64,000 nucleotides of DNA from Gammaproteobacteria bacterium (GTDB lineage: Bacteria > Pseudomonadota > Gammaproteobacteria > Burkholderiales > Rhodocyclaceae). How positions within the stretch are numbered: the stretch's first letter is position 1; every line of letters begins with the position of its first letter. This document shows positions 1-7,600 of the stretch, in pieces. The position numbers and the translations under genes are program-made. The stretch is from positions 1-64,000 of the forward strand of contig JARFTZ010000056.1 in the NCBI GenBank assembly GCA_029289235.1, in the 5' to 3' direction. A model generated the notes under the pieces. The model saw nothing but the letters and a program-made list of their open reading frames with translations, was not told where the DNA came from and did not search any database.

Positions 1-197
1 GCCCCCGACGGGAAGTATTGCAGCTTGTAGCGCCCGTTCGTGCGCTTGGCAATCTCGTCGCCAAACGTCGTCACGCCCACCCCGTAGTGCGAGTCAATCG
101 TGTTCGTCCAGCCAATCTTGAACACCGTCTGCGCCTGCGCCGACACCACCAAACCAAACCCCACCAGCAGCCCTGCCACGATCTTCGTTGCTTTCAT
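1..197 (-). CDS. TRAP transporter DctP-type solute-binding protein (5' part only)
   Basis: The gene runs off the left edge; only about 65 N-terminal codons are visible. It starts ATG at 197 behind a purine-rich GAGGGAAG. The protein opens with a short basic N-terminus, a hydrophobic core and an AQA-type signal-peptidase site, then reads TVFKIGWTNTIDSHYG followed by FGDEIAKRTNGRY. This is the usual opening of DctP-type periplasmic receptors of TRAP transporters, which deliver carboxylates and related acids to the DctQ/DctM permease. It is divergent from a FadR-type GntR regulator and shares an operator-like site with it, so it is probably repressed by that regulator. The ligand cannot be told from this fragment. 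Confidence 0.8.
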   Translation of the reverse strand, partial: MKATKIVAGLLVGFGLVVSAQAQTVFKIGWTNTIDSHYGVGVTTFGDEIAKRTNGRYKLQYFPSG

Positions 198-325
198 CTG
201 TCTTCCCTCTCTAAAAATGCCAGCCCCAGCTCTTCAGACAACATCGCCCAAATCACTAAAACCAGCGATGAACAGCCTTGAGAATTTCTTTTTTGGGCGC
301 CCCATCATTCAGTGGAGCGGCCTTT

Positions 326-362
326 GAAAAGTTGTCATACAAGATTACATATGATAACTTTC
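326..362. promoter_or_regulatory. Operator-like inverted repeat with FadR/GntR consensus
   Basis: Two imperfect arms, GAAAAGTTGTCATA (326-339) and TATGATAACTTTC (350-362), face each other in an AT-rich gap. The left part contains TTGTCATACAA at 332-342. This fits the TNGTnnnACNA pattern known for FadR-subfamily GntR regulators. It lies 88 bp before the GntR start and about 135 bp before the divergent TRAP receptor start, so one bound dimer could control both. Function is inferred from position and pattern. Confidence 0.55.
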
Positions 363-429
363 ATTTAGTAAAACATAGAAACGGATCAATTACAACATCC
401 GTAAATAAAAAATTACCGGGGTCAAACCA

Positions 430-1194
430 ATGGCATCTACACCAGAATTCAGGGTCGAAAGGATCACGGCGACAGGCACGCTCACCGACCGTGTCTTCGA
501 CGCTCTTACGCAGTTGATCAATGGCGAGGATTTCCCGCCGGGCGCACGCTTGCCGTCGGAACTGAAGATGGCCGGCCGGTTCGGCGTCAGCCGCACGGTC
601 ATCCGCGAGGCCGTTTCACGCCTGAAGTCGGAAGGACTGGTCGAATCGCGTCAGGGCAGCGGCGTATTTGTCCGCGACCGCAACATGCACGCCCCGTTCC
701 GTATCAACCCGAGCATCATGGACTCGATCCAGTCGGTATTGCAGGTCGTCGAACTGAGAATGTCGCTGGAAGGAGAAATCGCTGCCCTCGCGGCCAAACG
801 TCGCACGCGGGAGCAAATGGCAGCAATCAAGCGGGCACTGAAGCAGATCGAACTCGACGAACAATCGGGGGAAAACGGGGTCGATGCGGATATCGTTTTT
901 CACCGCAGCATTGCGGAGGCAACGGGCAACCCCCACTTTCTCGCCCTGATCGAATTCCTGTTCAATTTTCTGACCAAGGCGACGCTGATAACCCGCAGCT
1001 ACGAAGCGACCCGGGCCGCCCTCTCCCAGCAGGTAAAGGAAGAGCATCAACGCATCGTCGACGCGATTTCCCGGCAGGACGAACAAGCTGCTCGCACCGC
1101 CGCGCGCGAACACATGGAAGGCGCCTCCCGCCGCCTCGGCTCAGTCGATCTCAAGCGTTTCATGGCGCAAAACGGCTACGAGAAAGTCGACTGA
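430..1194 (+). CDS. FadR-family GntR transcriptional regulator
   Basis: A 254-residue protein with an N-terminal winged helix-turn-helix (about residues 20-85; LPSELKMAGRFGVSRTVIRE, then SEGLVESRQGSGVFV). The C-terminal all-helical FCD ligand domain carries the expected acidic and histidine positions (DIVFHRSIAEATGNPHF; HQRIVDAI; AREHMEG), which in many members bind a metal and a carboxylate. FadR-type regulators repress uptake and catabolic genes until a small acid binds. It is divergent from a TRAP receptor gene, its most likely target. The effector is unknown. An insertion sequence begins 57 bp after its stop codon. Confidence 0.9.
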   Translation: MASTPEFRVERITATGTLTDRVFDALTQLINGEDFPPGARLPSELKMAGRFGVSRTVIREAVSRLKSEGLVESRQGSGVFVRDRNMHAPFRINPSIMDSIQSVLQVVELRMSLEGEIAALAAKRRTREQMAAIKRALKQIELDEQSGENGVDADIVFHRSIAEATGNPHFLALIEFLFNFLTKATLITRSYEATRAALSQQVKEEHQRIVDAISRQDEQAARTAAREHMEGASRRLGSVDLKRFMAQNGYEKVD

Positions 1195-1251
1195 GAACAA
1201 AAAGGGAGCTGACCGGGCACGGCACTATGCAAGCGGCACGACTCATTCCGG

Positions 1252-1279
1252 TGACCCGTCCTGAACTAGGTTGACACCT
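1252..1279 (+). repeat. IS3 terminal inverted repeat, left
   Basis: 28-bp repeat that starts TGACCCGTCCTG and ends TTGACACCT. It pairs with 2567-2594 in inverse orientation with 5 mismatches, all within the central 7 bp. Confidence 0.88.
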
Positions 1280-1299
1280 GTTGTGACGAACAAGCCGGC

Positions 1300-2115
1300 C
1301 TAATGGCTAGCTTGCAAAGACGCCCGATGGACTTCGTCGGGCGTTTTCAATTGTAGCGAACTGTGCGGCCGCTCTGCGTTGTAGATGGCGATCGACTGAC
1401 GGACCATGCGCCGGGCCTGATGCAGATCGTCAGGCAGTTGGAGCAGGAGTTCATGCTTGAGAATGCCATTGACCCGTTCGGCCAAGGCATTCTGATAACA
1501 GTCGTAGCCGTCGGTCATCGAGCAGATCAGTCCGTGTTTCTGGTGAATAGCTTGGTACTCATGGGCGCAGTATTGGATGCCGCGGTCGGAATGATGGATC
1601 AGCGGCTGGCTTCCGTGGCGCTCCTTGAGCGCCATCTTCAGGGCCTGGCTGACCTCGGCGGTGTGCAGGCTGTCATGGACGTGGTAACCGACGATCTTGC
1701 GTGAATAGGCATCGGTCACCAGACTCAGGTAGGCGCAACGCTCCCGGGTCGGCAGATAGGTAATGTCGGCCACCCACACCTGTTCGATCGCTTCGGCCCG
1801 CACCTGCTCCGGCCCTGCCTTCAACAGGTTCGGATGGCGCCGGAAACGATGATGGCTGTCCGTCGTCTTCTGGTACGCCCGCCGGGTCGGTACCAATAGG
1901 CGATTCCAGCGCAAGAGATCGAACAAGGCATCGCGCCCCATGCCAAGACCTTCGGCCGTCAGCATCGGGCCAATCAAGTGGTGCAGCTTGCGCGTGCCTA
2001 ACCGGGGCTGGCGCAGGCGCTTTTCCTTCACCAGGGCCACAACCCGTTCGTGCTTGGCTTCGTCGCGCGCACGGCGGCACTGCCACTGGTAATGCGCCTG
2101 CCGGCTGGTGCCCAT
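1300..2115 (-). CDS. IS3 transposase OrfB (DDE integrase core)
   Basis: A 271-residue rve-type integrase core. The first catalytic aspartate is in VWVADITYLPT, the second in HHSDRGIQYCAHEY, and the glutamate in NALAERVNGILKHELL, followed by the usual YNAERPHSSL. The ATG at 2115 is probably not the real start. The same frame stays open upstream and reads SVEGLSVSRACRY before MGTSRQAHYQW, the normal IS3 OrfB sequence. Product is therefore expected as an OrfAB fusion made by -1 frameshifting at 2181-2187. It catalyses strand cleavage and joining at the element ends. Confidence 0.93.
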   Translation of the reverse strand: MGTSRQAHYQWQCRRARDEAKHERVVALVKEKRLRQPRLGTRKLHHLIGPMLTAEGLGMGRDALFDLLRWNRLLVPTRRAYQKTTDSHHRFRRHPNLLKAGPEQVRAEAIEQVWVADITYLPTRERCAYLSLVTDAYSRKIVGYHVHDSLHTAEVSQALKMALKERHGSQPLIHHSDRGIQYCAHEYQAIHQKHGLICSMTDGYDCYQNALAERVNGILKHELLLQLPDDLHQARRMVRQSIAIYNAERPHSSLQLKTPDEVHRASLQASH

Positions 2116-2138
2116 GTAGCGGCAAGCCCTCGATACGC

Positions 2139-2540
2139 TCAGCCCTTCGACGGACTTTTGCGCGAGGACTTGCCCACAGGCTTTTTTACGACGCGCACCC
2201 CGTAGTCCTTCTTCAGGACATCGATCACCGCCTCAAAGAATTGGGATTTCTCCCGCGCCTCCTTGAGTTGGCCTTCCAGTTCCTTGATCCGCTGCTCCGG
2301 GGTGAGCGTCTGGCTGTTCGTTGCTTGGCTTGGGTCGCTCATGCGGCCATAGTGTGCCATCGGGCCCCACTTCTGGCGACCGTGCTTGCGCAACCACACC
2401 AGAACCGTCGACCGCCCCTGAATGCCGTACCGTTCCTGCGCCTGCTTGTAGGTCAGTTCGCCTTTTTCGACTTGCTCGACCACCGCCAGTTTAAAAGCCA
2501 GCGTGTAATCCCGCTGCGTCCGCTTAACCCCTGATTCCAT
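2139..2540 (-). CDS. IS3 transposase OrfA (helix-turn-helix)
   Basis: A 133-residue protein with an N-terminal HTH_Tnp_1-type domain (RDYTLAFKLAVVEQVEKG, YKQAQERYGI, VLVWLRKHG) and a C-terminal leucine-rich helical segment (EQRIKELEGQLKEAREK) of the kind used for dimerisation in IS3 OrfA proteins. It binds the terminal repeats. Frame 0 ends at 2139 shortly after the slippery sequence; a fraction of ribosomes should shift there to make OrfAB. Confidence 0.9.
   Translation of the reverse strand: MESGVKRTQRDYTLAFKLAVVEQVEKGELTYKQAQERYGIQGRSTVLVWLRKHGRQKWGPMAHYGRMSDPSQATNSQTLTPEQRIKELEGQLKEAREKSQFFEAVIDVLKKDYGVRVVKKPVGKSSRKSPSKG
2181..2187 (-). other. Programmed -1 frameshift site A_AAA_AAG
   Basis: Read on the minus strand in the orfA frame the codons are GTA AAA AAG, so the heptamer A AAA AAG is in canonical phase. 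A -1 slip changes the following residues from PVG to ACGQV and leads straight into the open orfB frame. This is the established way IS3 elements make OrfAB. A downstream stimulatory structure was not modelled. Confidence 0.85.
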
Positions 2541-2566
2541 CTGACTTCCCCTTTCCTTGACAGAAA

Positions 2567-2594
2567 AGGTGTCAACTTCTGGCAGGACGGGTCA
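2567..2594 (-). repeat. IS3 terminal inverted repeat, right
   Basis: Partner of 1252-1279; the outer end reads TGACCCGTCCTG on the minus strand. It lies just upstream of orfA (start 2540), so it is the promoter-proximal end. CCGG follows directly outside. Confidence 0.88.
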
Positions 2595-2600
2595 CCGGGC

Positions 2601-2635
2601 AAAAAAAAAGCCTCGCTGTCCGCGAGGCTTTTTTT
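2601..2635 (-). terminator. Rho-independent terminator of rpmB-rpmG
   Basis: Hairpin GCCTCGC (2610-2616) / GCGAGGC (2622-2628) with a 5-nt loop, flanked by nine A on the left and seven T on the right, so it can work in both directions. On the minus strand it follows the rpmG stop by about 16 bp. Confidence 0.88.
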
Positions 2636-2651
2636 AACCCGAAGGGGGCTT

Positions 2652-2807
2652 TTATTTAAGCTTGGTTTCCTTGTAAGCCACATGCTTGCGGGCGACCGGA
2701 TCGTATTTTTTGATTTCCAGCTTCTCCGGCGTCGTCTTCTTGTTCTTCGTCGTGGTATAGAAATGACCCGTTCCGGCGGTCGATTCAAGCTTGATCTTTT
2801 CACGCAT
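2652..2807 (-). CDS. rpmG: 50S ribosomal protein L33
   Basis: A 51-residue protein starting [20 protein letters not shown] and ending in [11 protein letters not shown], a full-length L33 of the type that lacks the zinc-binding cysteines. The open frame extends upstream, but the ATG at 2807 gives the normal family length and has an AGGAGACC stretch in front. It is the second gene of the rpmB-rpmG operon, 14 bp after rpmB. L33 sits near the E site of the large subunit. Confidence 0.97.
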   Translation of the reverse strand: MREKIKLESTAGTGHFYTTTKNKKTTPEKLEIKKYDPVARKHVAYKETKLK

Positions 2808-2821
2808 GACTGGTCTCCTCG

Positions 2822-3055
2822 TCAGATCTCGCCACGTGCACGCAAATCCGCGAGCACAGAGTCGATGCCATTTTTGTCGATGATGCGCAAACCGGCGTTG
2901 GATACGCGCAGGCGAACCCAATGGTTTTCGCTTTCGACCCAAAAACGACGGTACTGCAGATTCGGGAGGAAGCGGCGCTTCGTTTTGTTGTTGGCGTGGG
3001 AAACGTTGTTCCCAACCATCGGGGCTTTACCCGTCACTTGGCAGACACGTGCCAT
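2822..3055 (-). CDS. rpmB: 50S ribosomal protein L28
   Basis: A 77-residue protein, [20 protein letters not shown] at the start and [11 protein letters not shown] at the end; this is the standard L28 length and sequence. The ATG at 3055 is chosen because longer readings add non-L28 sequence. A promoter lies at 3094-3123. L28 is a structural component of the large ribosomal subunit and is co-transcribed with L33. Confidence 0.97.
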   Translation of the reverse strand: MARVCQVTGKAPMVGNNVSHANNKTKRRFLPNLQYRRFWVESENHWVRLRVSNAGLRIIDKNGIDSVLADLRARGEI

Positions 3056-3093
3056 GATCGTTACTCCAGTTGGTCTCGGGGAGAAAGGCGGGG

Positions 3094-3123
3094 ATTTTAT
3101 CGCGAACCCCTTGGTTAGTTCAA
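3094..3123 (-). promoter_or_regulatory. Sigma-70-type promoter of rpmB-rpmG
   Basis: On the minus strand TTGAAC (3118-3123) and TAAAAT (3094-3099) are separated by 18 bp. The -10 box ends about 38 bp before the rpmB start. Confidence 0.65.
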
Positions 3124-3143
3124 GACTTTTTTGAGTTCGAACG

Positions 3144-3821
3144 TTACAAGAGACCGCGTTCGGCAAACGACAACGGTGGAGACTGACCGGCCACGACGAA
3201 GTGGTCGAGCACGCGGACGTCGACCAGCGCCAACGATTGCCTGAGGCTGCGTGTGAGCGTTTCGTCGGCGGACGACGGCTCCGCCACACCGGAGGGATGA
3301 TTGTGCGCAAAAACAACAGCCGCCGCGTTGTGCTCCAGCGCCCGCTTGACGATTTCCCGAGGAAAGACGCTGGTTTGGGCCAACGTCCCCCGGAATAGTT
3401 CTTCGGCCGCCAGCAAACGATGCTGCGAGTCAAGCCACAGCGCAAAGAACACCTCAAAGGAATGCCCGGAGAGGTGCAAGCGCAAATAGTCGCGCACGGC
3501 CGCCGGACTGGAGAATGCATCCCGCTCCTTCATCGGTTCGGCAAGAGCCCGCCGCGCCATTTCAAGAACCGCCTGCAACTGCGCGTATTTCGCCAGGCCC
3601 ATGCCGGGAATGGCTGAGAAGGCCGATTCGCTCGCCGCAAACAGTCCGTTGAGACTGCCGAAATGACCGATCAACTGGCGCGCCAGATCGACAGCACTCT
3701 TCCCCTTCACGCCAACACGGAGAAAAATGGCCAGCAATTCAGCGTCCGACAGGCATGCGGCGCCGCGTGCGAGCAAGCGTTCCCGCGGACGTTCCTCCTC
3801 AGGCCAATCGGTAATTGCCAT
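3144..3821 (-). CDS. radC: RadC/YicR family JAMM-domain protein
   Basis: A 225-residue protein with an N-terminal helix-hairpin-helix region ([20 protein letters not shown]) and a C-terminal JAB/MPN+ domain with the metalloprotease-like signature [16 protein letters not shown] (HxHP...SxxD). RadC was named for DNA repair, but its biochemical activity is not established. It is divergent from coaBC with 50 bp between starts, a common arrangement in proteobacteria. Length and motifs look complete. Confidence 0.93.
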   Translation of the reverse strand: MAITDWPEEERPRERLLARGAACLSDAELLAIFLRVGVKGKSAVDLARQLIGHFGSLNGLFAASESAFSAIPGMGLAKYAQLQAVLEMARRALAEPMKERDAFSSPAAVRDYLRLHLSGHSFEVFFALWLDSQHRLLAAEELFRGTLAQTSVFPREIVKRALEHNAAAVVFAHNHPSGVAEPSSADETLTRSLRQSLALVDVRVLDHFVVAGQSPPLSFAERGLL

Positions 3822-3871
3822 GAAATGTTCTCGGTTAGAATGACCGACCGGAATTTTAACGGGAAACCCAT

Positions 3872-5074
3872 ATGGAATTAAAAGGAAAGCGGATCGCGCT
3901 CGGGGTTACAGGCGGAATTGCCGCATACAAGGCCGCCGAACTGGTACGCCTGCTGGTCAAACAGGGTGCTTCGGTGCAAGTCGCCATGACCGAGGCCGCG
4001 ACGCATTTCGTGACGCCAACAACGTTTCAGGCACTCTCTGGAAACCGTGTTTTCACCGACCAGTGGGACTCCGGCGTCGCCAACAGCATGGCGCACATCC
4101 AGCTTTCCCGTGACGCCGACGTGCTGCTGATCGCCCCGGCCTCGGCGGATTTCCTCGCCAAGGCCGCCAACGGCATCGCCGACAACCTGCTGACGACGCT
4201 GACCCTAGCGCGCGATTGCCCGCTGCTGGTCGCGCCGGCAATGAACCGGCAGATGTGGACCAACCCCGCGACGCAGCGCAACATGGCCACCTTGCTCGGC
4301 GACAACGTAACCGTTCTCGGCCCGGCAAGCGGCGAGCAGGCCTGCGGCGAAATCGGCGACGGGCGAATGCTCGAACCCGAGGAGATACTCGCGGAAGTGA
4401 TCGCGCATTTCCAGCCGAAGCTGCTCAAGGGCAGGAGCGTCTTGATGACGGCCGGCCCGACCTTCGAAGCCATCGACCCGGTACGTGGCATCACCAATCT
4501 GTCCAGCGGCAAGATGGGCTTTGCCATTGCGCGCGCCGCCCGCGAGGCCGGCGCCAACGTCACACTGGTCTGTGGCCCGGTGTCGCAGCCGACGCCCCGT
4601 GGCATCACCCGCATCGACGTCACCAGCGCGCTGGAAATGCACGCGGAAGTCCTCAAGCGCGCTGCAAACCAAGATGTATTCATCGGCGTAGCCGCAGTCG
4701 CCGATTACCGCCCGAAGATCGTCGCTGGACAAAAGACCAAGAAGGATGGCGCGCCGCCGCCGGTGATCGAACTCGTGCAAAATCCGGACATCCTCGCTGA
4801 CGTTGCCGCCCTGCCCCAGCCCCCGCTGTGCGTCGGCTTCGCTGCTGAAACGCAGAATCTCGCCGAGTATGCCGAGAAGAAACGTCGCGCCAAGAAGATT
4901 CCGCTGATCGTCGGCAACCTGATCCAGGACGGCTTCGGCGGTGACGACAACACCCTGATCCTGTTCGACGATGGCGGCCAGCAACCGCTCACCCCCGCCC
5001 CAAAACTCGAACTCGCGCGCCAACTGACCGCGCGCATCGCTTTCCTGCTGGAGAACCCGAATGCACCGCATTGA
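3872..5074 (+). CDS. coaBC: Phosphopantothenoylcysteine decarboxylase / phosphopantothenate-cysteine ligase
   Basis: A 400-residue bifunctional CoA-biosynthesis enzyme. The N-terminal CoaC flavoprotein half (about 1-190) shows [18 protein letters not shown], the PAMN motif ([12 protein letters not shown]) and the substrate-clamp cysteine in [13 protein letters not shown]. The C-terminal CoaB half (about 190-400) shows [27 protein letters not shown] and the KIKK-like [15 protein letters not shown]. It joins cysteine to 4'-phosphopantothenate and decarboxylates the product to 4'-phosphopantetheine. dut starts inside its last codons (14-bp overlap), so the two are co-translated. Confidence 0.97.
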   Translation: MELKGKRIALGVTGGIAAYKAAELVRLLVKQGASVQVAMTEAATHFVTPTTFQALSGNRVFTDQWDSGVANSMAHIQLSRDADVLLIAPASADFLAKAANGIADNLLTTLTLARDCPLLVAPAMNRQMWTNPATQRNMATLLGDNVTVLGPASGEQACGEIGDGRMLEPEEILAEVIAHFQPKLLKGRSVLMTAGPTFEAIDPVRGITNLSSGKMGFAIARAAREAGANVTLVCGPVSQPTPRGITRIDVTSALEMHAEVLKRAANQDVFIGVAAVADYRPKIVAGQKTKKDGAPPPVIELVQNPDILADVAALPQPPLCVGFAAETQNLAEYAEKKRRAKKIPLIVGNLIQDGFGGDDNTLILFDDGGQQPLTPAPKLELARQLTARIAFLLENPNAPH

Positions 5075-5510
5075 CGTCCGCATCCTCGACCCGCGCCTCA
5101 AGGACACGCCACCGCATTACGCCACCCCCGGGTCGGCGGGTCTCGACCTGCGCGCCTGCATCGAGGCCCCCGTCGACATCCGCCCCGGCGAAACCCTGTT
5201 GATCCCCACGGGCATGGCGATTCACCTCGAAGACCCCGGCCTGGCCGCGATGATCCTGCCGCGCTCGGGCCTTGGCCACAAACACGGCATCGTGCTCGGC
5301 AACCTGGTGGGCCTGATCGATTCGGACTATCAGGGCGAGATCATGGTGTCGACCTGGAATCGCGGCAAGGAGAGCTTTACGCTCAACCCGCTCGACCGCC
5401 TTGCGCAACTGGTCGTCGTACCGGTGCTTCAGGTCGCCTTCAACGTCGTTGACGAGTTCGACACAAGCACACGCGGCGCCGGCGGGTTTGGCAGCACCGG
5501 AAAAAGCTGA
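5061..5510 (+). CDS. dut: dUTP diphosphatase
   Basis: A 149-residue trimeric dUTPase with all five motifs: [11 protein letters not shown], the [13 protein letters not shown] segment, [11 protein letters not shown] (uracil pocket), the [11 protein letters not shown] region and the C-terminal arm [11 protein letters not shown] that closes over the phosphates. It hydrolyses dUTP to dUMP, keeping uracil out of DNA and feeding dTMP synthesis. The ATG at 5061 overlaps coaBC by 14 bp. It ends 3 bp from the convergent pabB fusion. Confidence 0.97.
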   Translation: MHRIDVRILDPRLKDTPPHYATPGSAGLDLRACIEAPVDIRPGETLLIPTGMAIHLEDPGLAAMILPRSGLGHKHGIVLGNLVGLIDSDYQGEIMVSTWNRGKESFTLNPLDRLAQLVVVPVLQVAFNVVDEFDTSTRGAGGFGSTGKS

Positions 5511-5513
5511 GGG

Positions 5514-7316
5514 TCAGGATCGAGGCGACACGGTGACGCGGACCAGCCCGCGCAAGGCATTGCCAAGATAGACGGACGCGTCGCCGAACAGATCCTCGCG
5601 CGTCAACACGCGTTCCACGGCGCGCCCCGACTCGAGCAAGTGACGCCTCAGCACGCCCGGCAGGAGGCCGCAGTGTAGCGGCGGCGTCAGCAACACTCCA
5701 TCGCGTTCGACAAAAACGTTGCTGCGCGCCCCCTCACAGACTTCGCCGCGACTATTGAGAAAGATTGCATCGAACGCACCCGGAACCCTTTCCAGCGATT
5801 TCAGAGCCCCGTCGTAGCGGCTGCGCGCGCTCGTCTTGTGCCGCAACATATAGTCCGATGGATCCAGCACCTCGGACGCGATAGTCGCCGACTTCGGCAA
5901 AGGGTCATCCAAGAACGCCACCGAGGTCGCTCCCCATTCACCGGAATGCGCCAGCGTCAAGCGCACCCGATGCAGACCAACACCATTCCCGGCGGCCCGT
6001 CGCTGCAAGGCATCGCGAATCTCGGACATCGGGCAGGCGAACCCCAACGCAACGGCCGAGGATGACAAGCGCTGCAAGTGCAACTCGAGGAACGGATATC
6101 GCCCCTGCTCCAGGCGAAGCGTCTCGATCAGCTCGAAGCCCGGATCGAAGCCAGTCAGAAAGCGCGCCTTCAGCAGGCACTCGGCGTATTCGCGCGCGGG
6201 TTGCGCATCGATGACAATCCCGCCGCCGATGCCAAGGCGCCCGAAGCCGTCCCCGCCAAGTTCCGGTGTACGGATCGCCACGTTGAAGCGGCAATCGCCC
6301 CCGGGCGCCAGCCAACCGATCGATCCCGTATAGATGCCACGCGGCGAGTCCTCCAACTCGGCGATGCGCTGCATGGCGCGAATCTTCGGCGCCCCGGTGA
6401 TCGACCCGCACGGAAACAGCGCCGTAAAAAGATCGCGCAGCCCGACATCGGGCAATTCCGCAGACACGGTGGACACCGATTGCCAAAGGGTCGGATAGGC
6501 CTCGGCCTCGCACAGCGCATCGACGCGCACCTTGCCCGCATCCGCCAGCCTCCCCAGGTCGTTGCGCAGCAGGTCGACGATCATGATGTTCTCGGCGCGC
6601 TCCTTGGCCGAAGCAAGCAGAGCGCACCGGTTTTCCGCATCCTCGATGGGGGTGGAACCACGCGGCGCGGTTCCTTTCATCGGCCGTGTCACCACACGCC
6701 GCCCACGCCGCTCGAAGAACAACTCCGGCGACAAGGATAGCAACGGCCCGCCAGGAACCGACAAATACGCACCGTGCCTTACGGGCTGACGCCGACGCAA
6801 CCCGGCATAAAGCGCCAGGGGATGCCCGAAGTAGCGAAACCGCAACGGGAAAGTCAGATTGATCTGGTAGCAATCGCCCTCGGCAATCCAGCGCCGAATC
6901 TGCTGGACCTTTGTCACGTAACCGTCGAGATCAAGCGCAGGACGAACCTCCGCGATGCCGGCGACACGTTGCTGATCTGACAGTCGGGACAAGCGCTCGT
7001 GGAGAAACGCGGTGACACCCGCAGCATCCAGACATTCCGACTGCCCGAACACCCAGCCTCGAAGAAGCGGTTGCCTCGTGGGATCCCGGCGAACGGCCGG
7101 TTCGAGCAACGCGCCGAGTTCGTAGCTGGCGGCCAACGCCACCCACTCGCCTTGGCCGACAGCCATTTCGGCAGCTGCAAATGCAGCATCGAGAGCGGCG
7201 CCATCCAGGTTGCCGTCAAACGAAAAGGAGCGACGATAACCGCTCAGAAGCCGTGCTGTCCCGTGATCGTCATCGAAGAGCGCAAAACAATCTTGCAGGC
7301 ATTCCCCCAAGGGCAT
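5514..7316 (-). CDS. pabB: Aminodeoxychorismate synthase component I fused to a class IV aminotransferase-like domain (PabB-PabC)
   Basis: A 600-residue fusion. Residues about 1-370 are a chorismate-binding PabB domain (EGDCYQINLTFPLRFRY, RPMKGTAPRG, ERAENIMIVDLLRNDLGR, PCGSITGAPKIRAMQ, GIYTGSIG). Residues about 375-600 resemble 4-amino-4-deoxychorismate lyase (PabC, PLP-dependent), with HKTSARSRYDGAL as the probable lysine region and the CEGARSNVFVE and LLPGVLRRHLLE motifs. Together they would convert chorismate plus ammonia to p-aminobenzoate for folate. PabA is not in this window. It lies 24 bp downstream of the tusA-like gene. The fused layout is known in several bacteria. Confidence 0.9.
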   Translation of the reverse strand: MPLGECLQDCFALFDDDHGTARLLSGYRRSFSFDGNLDGAALDAAFAAAEMAVGQGEWVALAASYELGALLEPAVRRDPTRQPLLRGWVFGQSECLDAAGVTAFLHERLSRLSDQQRVAGIAEVRPALDLDGYVTKVQQIRRWIAEGDCYQINLTFPLRFRYFGHPLALYAGLRRRQPVRHGAYLSVPGGPLLSLSPELFFERRGRRVVTRPMKGTAPRGSTPIEDAENRCALLASAKERAENIMIVDLLRNDLGRLADAGKVRVDALCEAEAYPTLWQSVSTVSAELPDVGLRDLFTALFPCGSITGAPKIRAMQRIAELEDSPRGIYTGSIGWLAPGGDCRFNVAIRTPELGGDGFGRLGIGGGIVIDAQPAREYAECLLKARFLTGFDPGFELIETLRLEQGRYPFLELHLQRLSSSAVALGFACPMSEIRDALQRRAAGNGVGLHRVRLTLAHSGEWGATSVAFLDDPLPKSATIASEVLDPSDYMLRHKTSARSRYDGALKSLERVPGAFDAIFLNSRGEVCEGARSNVFVERDGVLLTPPLHCGLLPGVLRRHLLESGRAVERVLTREDLFGDASVYLGNALRGLVRVTVSPRS

Positions 7317-7340
7317 TACTGACCCCGAGAAAAAAGAAGG

Positions 7341-7568
7341 TTACTTGCGCTTGAACAGGAATTCGAACACTGCATCAAGTTCAGTCACATTGAGCAATTC
7401 ATTACCCGTCTGTTTGGCAAACGCCCGAAAATCCTTGACTGCGTGTGCGTCGGTAGCGACGACACGCAGCACCTGGCCCGAGACCATTTCGGACAGCGCT
7501 TTCTTGGTACGCAATATCGGCAAAGGGCAATTCAGACCCTTGACATCCAATTCACGATCAACCTCCAT
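7341..7568 (-). CDS. TusA/SirA/YedF-family sulfur-carrier protein
   Basis: A 75-residue protein with the family signature LDVKGLNCPLPILRTKKAL (single active cysteine in the CPxP box) and the conserved end of the fold (VVATDAHAVKDF). TusA-like proteins carry persulfide sulfur for tRNA thiolation, molybdenum cofactor or sulfur oxidation; which role applies here cannot be told. It lies between bepA (32-bp gap) and the pabB fusion (24-bp gap) in one orientation, suggesting one transcript. Confidence 0.88.
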   Translation of the reverse strand: MEVDRELDVKGLNCPLPILRTKKALSEMVSGQVLRVVATDAHAVKDFRAFAKQTGNELLNVTELDAVFEFLFKRK

Positions 7569-7600
7569 GACGAACTCCCGCTGAAACGAAGCCTGTCATT

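Larger units (their letters stand above)
1252..2594 (-). mobile_element. Complete IS3-family insertion sequence (1343 bp)
   Basis: The element is bounded by 28-bp imperfect inverted repeats that match at 23 positions (1252-1279 and 2567-2594; both ends begin TGACCCGTCCTG and share TTGACACCT further in). The tips are TG...CA as in the IS3 family. CCGG flanks both ends (1248-1251 and 2595-2598), a likely 4-bp target duplication. Two overlapping frames on the minus strand encode OrfA (helix-turn-helix) and OrfB (DDE transposase) linked by a slippery site. No internal stop or deletion is seen, so the copy appears intact. It sits between the GntR gene and the rpmG terminator and breaks no gene. 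The subgroup was not assigned. Confidence 0.93.
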
